From Eucommia ulmoides (Eukaryota; Streptophyta; Magnoliopsida; Garryales; Eucommiaceae): DNA of 64,000 nt. The stretch covers positions 34,787,176 to 34,851,175 of the forward strand of contig CM028338.1 in assembly GCA_016647705.1 (NCBI GenBank). The letters are read 5' to 3'. The notes beneath the pieces are model-generated. The model did not search any database and was not told where the DNA came from. It worked only from the letters and a program-made list of their open reading frames with translations. Positions within the stretch are counted from its first letter, which is position 1. Each line of letters begins with the position of its first letter. Below, in pieces: positions 57,182 through 64,000 of this stretch. The translations under genes and the position numbers were made by a program.

Positions 57182-58633
57182 CATATTGATGAGTGGTTTA
57201 TTTACCAACAAATTAAGTACTTTTAGATTCAAATATTTGTGTGTTTTTAAGCGCTTTTGTTGTTTTAATATGTTTTTGTGTTATTTGGTAGGTTTTTGAA
57301 TAAAATGGTGAAATTGTGCAAAATCGGTACAGGTGCTGTAACTTCAAGGCCAATTTTGAATACGATGCCATTCGATTTTTGGAAAATCCATAACACAAAA
57401 GTTATAGATCTTTTTATTAGATTTCCATAGGTTTTTGAATCACCTAAATTAGAGTTTGAACAAAGAAGTTACAACCAAAACAAGAAAGCGTTTTACCGTC
57501 GCAGCGAGACACCACACCGTGATGGTAAAATAGCGGAAAGTTTGTAACGGCTCTGCATTTCCATCGCCACAGCCGTGATCCCATCGTCGCGGCCGTAACC
57601 TTTGCGCCAGTTTAGATATTATTTTAGATATTTTAGGATATTTTGATCCCATTTTCTCCCTCTCTCCTCTCCATTCGGTCAACACACCTCTATAGACCTT
57701 AGGAGGATAGTAGACAGTGTTTTTGGGGAGCTCAATCAATTCCTAAGGAGAAGAACACAAAGCAACGAAGGAGAAGCGATCTTGGAACATTCTTAGCGAG
57801 AAATATTCAGACTACGGCTAATTTATCTCATTGTTCTCTTTATCTCTTAACTTAGGATTATTGTTTGAGCATGTTTAGCTCATTTTACATTATATATACG
57901 GTTATGGCCGTTATCTAAACATAGATTGTCTTAGGGATTAACATATATTTATGAAAATATGATTTGTTTGAGTTTGTGTTTCGTTAATGTGTGTTCTTTA
58001 TAATTTTGATTGTGTTTATCGTTCTTGTATTGATTATATGCTTAGAATTATATATAGAGAATACGGGGTTTGACACTCGGGAGAGGTAAACCCGGATTCG
58101 GATTAGGTTAAAGACAACACGACAATCTAATGACCCGGGATGACGTTAGAAAGTGTGCAATCAATGACGTTGGGGCGAGACTCACGCGGCCTAGATTCGT
58201 TAAGACATTGAGGGGGACTTCGGCGTTGACACGAAATTGCGTTATATCCCTCCGTCTTACACCCGGGAGAGGTGGCGGAGAAGTTTACGAACCGAGATTG
58301 TCGGATACCTAAACACTGTTAACATAAACTAAAACGAGATCAAACACGTTTTTGTAAACGAAAGTTAATCCCTAGGCAATTTACTTCCCTTAACTGTCTC
58401 ATATTAATATTAGTATAGTTAACTTAATTAGATTAATGAAATTAGTATTAGTATTTAATTATATTCCATTTTGATCGCCTCGATAAAATTAGGTTATGGT
58501 AAACGCGGTAATCAATAATAATCACAATCAATCCCTGTGGATACGATAACTCTAACTCTCCCGATCTATACTAAAACTTGACCTCGTATACTTGCGAGTG
58601 AAAGTAGCGGCGTATTCATGCGCTACCACATAT
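57182..58633 (+). mobile_element. Solo LTR with CATAT target duplications
   Basis: LTR 57187-58628 (1442 bp), TGATGAGTGG to GCTACCA. CATAT is duplicated exactly at 57182-57186 and 58629-58633. It is inserted in opposite orientation into a member of its own LTR family: the halves of that minus-strand LTR continue on both sides. It contains the motif cluster at 57495-57600 (CGTCGCAGCGAGAC, GTCGCGGCCGTAACC). Confidence 0.93.
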
Positions 58634-58736
58634 CATATGGGATCTAAAATATCTAAAACATATCCCAAAATATCTTATCCAGGTAGAGCGGGACCACTGC
58701 AGCGGTGGGAAGTCAATATACCTACTGACATTTGAC

Positions 58737-61321
58737 TGTAAGACCCTAATTTTTGCACATGCATAATCCATAACTGCATTTTAGAACATTTAGAAATATC
58801 GAGATAGATTGTATAATTTATTATTTAATTTAAAATTTTAAGGGTTAATTAGCAATTTTGAAAAATATTAATTTTAAATTTTGGATCTAACTAATAATTT
58901 AATGATAATCGAGGGGAGATAAATGTAATTTGGAAAAATATATATGTGTGTGTGTGTGTGAATGTGTATTCACGCATTACACTAAGGAAAATGAGGAAGA
59001 AAAAAAAGAAGAAGAAGAAACAAAGGAGAGAGAGGGGTCGACCGGCAGTGGTTGGTGAGCATGTGTGTGTTCGTTCGTTCAGTTGGTTCGGTAGGGTGTC
59101 GTTGGCAATGTGGGCTATCTGTAGAAGGTGATCGTCGCCAGGGGGTGTGGGTTCGGACATTGTGTGTGTGTGTGTAATCGACACTATTCAGCCGACGGTG
59201 TGTGTGGGTTGTTGGCCATCAACGACGGTGGGTGATCAGTCGTCGTTCGATTGGTGGTGTGATGTTTTGTTCATCGTTCAGTCTGGGTGGTTGTGTGTGC
59301 CGCTGTGTGAGTGCTCGTGATCGGTATAGGGTGGCTGGTGATGAGTTAGAGTTAGAGAGAGAGAGTATCGGTAGATTGTGGCGGGAAAGGTGAGTGTGTG
59401 TTCGGCGTGTGTGTGTGTGTTCTTCCGGTGGTATAGGTTGTCGATCTGGTGGTGTGTTGTCAGCAGTGTGGACGTGCATGTGTTGGTGTGTGTTGCTCTG
59501 TGTGTGTGTGTATTTGATCCAACGATGTGTGTGTGTTGATCGACCGATGGGTGTGGCGTTGGTAGAGGAGGTGTCGTCGATTGGTGAGTGCGTGGGTGTG
59601 GATGCTAAGTTGGGGTGAGTGTTTCCATTTGTGTAGGTGTGCATTCTGTTCATTGTGGGGGTGATCACCGGAATTGTTGAGGAGAGAGAGATAGAGAAAT
59701 TCGTTTGTCTGAACTAGTAACGTGAAGCAGAAAGAGAACCATCGCCGCAACGGTGAAGAACCAGTAAGCTGATCAGAAAAATTAGGGTGTTTGCCGCGGC
59801 GGTGAGGCCATGATTGCGGCGGTAAGTCCAGGCGCAGAAGAAAAAAAAAACAAAAATCAAAATTCAAACTTCAACTTCTCGGCCTGCGAGTGATTTGGAA
59901 ACAAGTTTGCAGGCGCTAGTGTCCCGGAAGGCTTTGGACGAGGATAACTTTGCAATACGGAAAACGCAGTGACTGTATTGTCATCTATATAAATTTATAA
60001 ATTTTATTTTCATATAAATTATGAAAAATTTGTTTATTGAAGAATAAATAATTTTGCGATGCATTTGGTTTGAGTTGGTTTTAAAGGGGAAAAAAAAATA
60101 ATTTTTGGATTAAATTGGTTTTAAAAGATGGAAGATGATTTTGAATCAAGTTGGTTTTAAAGGTGGAGGATGATTTTTAGTCCGACTATACCACAACTAT
60201 GATCTCGTCAGGAGGGTGTGTCTTGCAGGATGGTTATGACCTGTTCGAAGGGTTAGTCTGGCAAGTGGTTTTTAATATTATGACCTGTCCGGAGGGTTAG
60301 TCCGGCAGGTGGTTGATTATATTATACCTGTTCGGAGGATTAGTCTGGTAGGTGGTTTATTATATTATGACTTGTCCAAAGGGTTAGTCCGGCAGGTGGT
60401 TGTTGATATTATGACCTGTCCGGAGGGTTAGTCCGGCAGGTGGTTGATTATATTATGACCTGTCCGGAGGATTAGTCCGGCAGGTGGTTGATTATATTAT
60501 GACCTGTCTGGAGGGTTAGTCCGACAAGTGATTGTTGATATTATGACATGTCTGGAGGGTTAGTCTGGCAGGTGGTTGATTATATTATGACCTGTCCGGA
60601 GGATATTATAACCTGTTAGGTAGATTAGTCCTGCAGGTGGTTGATTGACCCATTAAGAGTGCAAAACCTACGGGTGGTATGGTACCGTTGCTACTCCCAA
60701 TCGTGAGGTAAAAACGATCATATGACTAGTAGGAGATGAGTGTAGGGTGTTTTATTTTTACGACAAACTGCCTGAACTGATTGACTTAAAATATTTGGGT
60801 GTGTTAAATATATAATTTCATTACATGGGTGACATTTTAGAATTTGGTTTCAGTATGGGTTACAGTTTGGAAATTGGTTTCAGTATGGTATACGATATAT
60901 GCTTAGCTTTATGTTATGACATTTTATTGGTGGCAATGGAACTAGATTTTCAATCGGTATGTGATTATAAAATATTATATTTTGAAAGGTAGTATTTATC
61001 AATTTTATTTGATCTATTAAATTAAATAATTTTATTATGAAGACAGTACACCGATAAAAATTTTAGTTTCAGGTACCGCGGCTAAGAGTCGGTCCACTAC
61101 TGGCACTAGGTAGAGTCTGGTGATAGGGTTATTTTGGAGGTGAGCCGGTTATATGTGAACTGTGGAAGGTTTATGTATTTTGAAAAAAAATAATGATAAT
61201 AACATTTAAATGGCGCATGTATTTATGTGTATCTGTATGTATTTAGTTGATTGGGTAGGTAGCGTCATGTCGACGTCACGCCCGGCATCGAGTGACGGGT
61301 GCTCAGGGAGGGGGTGTGACA
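58737..61321 (+). mobile_element. Solo LTR, Tekay/Del-like Ty3-gypsy
   Basis: Begins TGTAAGACCC and ends GGGGGTGTGACA, 2585 bp, termini typical of Tekay/Del chromoviruses. No internal region is adjacent. It lies within the minus-strand LTR, whose sequence resumes at 61322. The flanks TTGAC and GCTGC do not match, so the target duplication is lost or the ends recombined. It contains (TG)n tracts at 58940-59520, a motif cluster at 59741-59825, and the 44-bp hairpin array at 60222-60650. The + strand direction is set by the termini. Confidence 0.78.
60222..60650 (+). repeat. About ten 44-bp tandem units, each with a CCTGTCCGGA hairpin
   Basis: The unit reads TTATGACCTGTCCGGAGGGT, then TAGTCCGGCAGGTGGTTGAT and TATA. 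Units start at about 60222, 60276, 60320, 60363, 60408, 60452, 60497, 60541 and 60585, with a partial and a diverged last unit. Within each, CCTGTCCGGA pairs with TCCGGCAGG across about seven bases. Confidence 0.88.
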
Positions 61322-61648
61322 GCTGCAATGGTGACACCCTTTTTTCGTTTGGCCGTAACTTTCACTTCCAAACTCCGATTGAGATGATTCAAAAACATAT
61401 AGAAATATAAGACATATATATATATATATATAACTTCTATGTTTTGAGATTTTCCAAATTAGAATTGCATCATGTTCAAAATTGGCCTTGAAGTTACAGC
61501 ACCTGTATAGAATTTGCATCTTTTCAGCCATTTATTCAAAAACCTATAAAACGATATAAAAACATATTAAACTAACAAAAGTGTTTGAAAACACACAAAT
61601 ATTTGAATCTAAAAATACTTTATTTGTTGGTAAATAAACTACTAATCA

Positions 61649-63170
61649 AATACCCCCAAACTCAAACGTTTGCTTGTCCTCAAGTAAAAACACACAAATA
61701 AGAAAATAAACTATTACAATGAAGAAAAACTTAAACAAACTAAAAACAATGACGTGTGAGTTTTGAATTCAACTAATCGACCAAAACGTTTTCCCTCAAT
61801 GGCCTGTAATCATATCGAGTTCAAGAACAAAATCGCACCATGCAATGTTCTAGAATTTCAACATTTAATTACGGTAAACGCCATTCTAGATCCTACTCAA
61901 TTGTGTGTGCGAAAACTCAATTATACAACTATCCAACAACCAGATTGGATTATTCACTAATAAAGCTCATGACTTAAACCATAAAGGATTAGAATATCAA
62001 TATGCCTGACTGGGTTTCACTCTCCACTAATGTAGGCTAAGCTATTCAAAAATATCAAAATGACTTGGTTTGGTTTGTAAAATTTGGCCAAGGGTATATC
62101 GGGAATAGAAAATAGGTAAACGTTATAATTCAACGATACCTGAGGCACAACTCTTGGTACTCAATCACACTTGTAACCCCAAAGATAAATTTTAAATAAC
62201 CCTAAATAAACATTTAAAAACGTTATACTCATTTGTCAAAAGAAACGAAAATAAAACAATATTTACATATATATTTTTTTTTAACCACACCCCTAAACTT
62301 ATTCGATTTTTATAATTTCACGGGTGTGGAAATATGATAGAAAAATGACAAGTGAGTACTCGAACACCAAACCAATCAAAAGTTCGCCCAAAACCCAACC
62401 GCTCACTTCAAGTAACATACACAATTGCTAACTTGATTTTGACTTAGAATATGCCTTAGGTTTAGTGACATAGGTTTTGAAAGAAATTCAATTGGCCAGG
62501 ATATTTGTTACATGTTCAGAATTGAAACGGCTTATAGGCTTTGACAGGGTAACGAGGGATAAAGATATTATAAGGTAAGCTTCCAAGGCTCAAGCGATCA
62601 AAATGAATGCCTAAATCATGTTTCCTGAACTACCTCCCCTAGGATTTCGCCTCAAGTTTCCCCTAATCAGGTTCTAGAATCCTTAAAATTGTCATGAACT
62701 TGCTATTGAATAATAGGCCTCAAATCAATTGGACAACTATACATTGAGTCTACGTACTTATGCAAATTAGGATCCACAATAACTTTTACCAAAATGACAT
62801 GCCAAGCACACAGAACACATATGAATGTGCATTACCCTTGACCTCAAAAAACAACCAGGGGATAGTTTTATCATCGGGTAATGGCCCAGAAGAATGCAAA
62901 ACTCAGCACACAACAACAACACAAACATACTATACAAACAAACATGTATACAATTAAACTAAATCTATAGAACTAACAACAATTAAACATACTAAACACA
63001 CTAAACATCCCCCCCAAACTTAAAACGGTCAGTGTCCACAATGACCCAATCATCGATCTCTACATTTAACATGCATTATAGTGACGAATGGGGTTTTGAA
63101 CACGTACCTGGGAAGCGAGACAATCTCGCCTCTGAGTGAAGTCGACGATGATGCTCTAATTTATTTTGAA
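61649..63170 (-). other. 3' non-coding region of the minus-strand Athila-like element
   Basis: Aligned in reverse with 54740-56010, so shared by both Athila-like elements. No gene is present. Open stretches on the + strand here are chance frames. Confidence 0.75.
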
Positions 63171-63530
63171 AACTGGGTTGCCTCCCAAGAAGCGCTTAGT
63201 TTAATGTCCTCGGTTTAACACGGAGAAGTTCTTATCAAAGAGCGGCTTCTACCCATAGTATGTGTCATACAACAAAACATACAGGTCTTGGTTCAGAACG
63301 CCCTCAAACTTGGAAAAATGTGGCATTGTTTGGCTCGTTCTTTCAACTTGATTCGGTTCCGGATTATGTGCTCGGTTGGCTTGAATAAACGGTGCAAAAG
63401 GCGATGGAGGACAATTAAGCCACATTGGATCCTCATAGATGTGATCTTCTTGGATCGGTGGCGGCATCAATATTTGGATTTCAAGAGGTGAGAACTCAAA
63501 ATCATCTTTTGATTTATCATCAAACGAACA
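63171..63530 (-). pseudogene. Short ORF between gag and the 3' region
   Basis: The minus strand gives MMPPPIQEDHIYEDPMWLNC, then PPSPFAPFIQANRAHNPEPN and on to YDTYYG with a stop near 63249. A Pro-rich linker of this kind is consistent with the gag-protease junction or a remnant of the region around it. It leads into the GCGCTTCTTGGGAGG phrase at 63177-63196. I recognise no domain. Confidence 0.4.
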
Positions 63531-64000
63531 ATGTTCGAGCCTTGTCCTCTTTCAAATCGTCTCCATTGAATGCTTCCAATTTCCTCCCGCTAGTATCCGG
63601 TTCCTCCTGGTGGCTTTCATGGATAGATGTGTCTTGTGTGTCTCTTAATGTCACCGCTTCGGACTCGATCTCAATGAAGCAAATTAGTTGACCGATTTGA
63701 GTCTCAAGAGACTTTACGGTCTCATCAATTTCAACGCAAGTTGTCTCAATATTGTCAAGACGATCCTTATGCTCATTGAGACGATCATTCGTCTCCTGCT
63801 AGAACGCCTGAGTCTCCCCCATAAATTCAGAGAGCATGGTTTCTAAGGCGGGGGAAGACTCCATATGTTGGTCCAGGATGTCAATCCATGGCGCTAAAAT
63901 GGTGAAACTATCTCCTAAGCTTTGGTAGCTTGGTGAATAATTCCAATACTTAAAATCAAACTCTGTCATGTCTTCCAACAATCAATAGGCTTCATCTATG
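63531..64000 (-). pseudogene. Athila gag, C-terminal part
   Basis: Read leftwards from the window edge: SPSYQSLGDSFTILAPWIDI, SSPALETMLSEFMGETQAF, one stop (near 63797), then QETNDRLNEHKDRLDNIETT and TVKSLETQIGQLI. This matches the gag tail at 45189-45395 (TRLDNIE, KSLETQIGQLV). An acidic tail (ESHQEEPDTSGRKLEAFNG) follows to about 63531. The N-terminal part lies beyond the window. Confidence 0.85.

Larger units (their letters stand above)
56242..64000 (-). mobile_element. Minus-strand Athila-like element, gag without pol, running off the window
   Basis: Its 3' LTR occupies 56242-57186, 58634-58736 and 61322-61648, about 1375 bp once two later insertions are removed. Inside it, on the minus strand: polypurine tract GTTTGAGTTTGGGGGTATT (61649-61667 region), 3' non-coding region to about 63010, the GCGCTTCTTGGGAGGCAACC phrase at 63177-63196, a short ORF, and the C-terminal part of gag to the window edge. 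No protease, RT, RNase H, integrase or late ORF lies between gag and the 3' region. Confidence 0.85.

Noticed and set aside
36618-57186. The same CATAT target duplication at two independent insertions (36618 and 57182)
   Set aside because: The two elements belong to different families and a 5-base AT-rich match is expected by chance.
58891-59867. His/Thr-rich and Cys/Val-rich open frames on both strands
   Set aside because: They are translations of TG/CA microsatellites inside the Tekay/Del-like LTR.
60222-60650. CRISPR-like regular repeats
   Set aside because: Adjacent units are contiguous 44-mers with no spacers, so this is a tandem array.
1-64000. tRNA, rRNA, snRNA or microRNA genes
   Set aside because: None was recognised by eye. 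The tRNA-like words found are primer-binding sites next to LTRs.

Overview
This is a transposon-packed stretch of a plant nuclear genome. It is AT-rich and contains one intact protein-coding gene, an intronless CBL-interacting protein kinase on the + strand at 5953-7239 that resembles CIPK6 of eudicots. I cannot name the species. No tRNA, rRNA, CRISPR or bacterial-type feature was seen.

Layout. Positions 1-2075 hold a decayed LINE (reverse transcriptase, RT zinc finger, RNase H). A solo Ty3-gypsy LTR (3931-5341) sits inside a GGT-rich minisatellite just upstream of the kinase gene. A second LINE fragment (7535-8640) follows the gene. Positions 8790-18205 are one old minus-strand Ty1-copia element with an exact AATAA target duplication. 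It has been invaded twice: by a Mutator-like element (9424-12056, exact 9-bp target duplication) that carries a piece of an HD-ZIP IV (ANL2-like) transcription factor gene, and by a piece of a copia-like family that I call family C. Next come a SINE fragment, a foldback hairpin element and a complete hAT element (20022-24091, exact 8-bp target duplication) with a broken transposase. The hAT lies inside a longer element with inverted termini.

From 26126 to 42782 there are two copies of a non-autonomous, probably Mutator-like, element. The second is split by a two-LTR, minus-strand family C element (36623-42466, target duplication CATAT). A degenerate family C LTR lies at 29165-31361. Positions 42869-56241 are a plus-strand Athila-like Ty3-gypsy element with gag, part of protease, part of RT, RNase H, integrase and a late ORF. 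A family C fragment and a deletion interrupt its pol. Its 3' LTR is interrupted by a minus-strand Athila-like element that runs off the right edge. That element's own 3' LTR (56242-61648) was hit by a sister solo LTR (57187-58628, CATAT) and by a 2.6-kb Tekay/Del-like solo LTR (58737-61321).

The kinase would act alone as a host gene. Everything else is mobile DNA or its debris, and the value of the window lies in the resolvable nesting order, the gene capture, and short near-palindromic motif arrays shared by LTRs. Reading frames in the elements were read by eye; ends without a target duplication are approximate.
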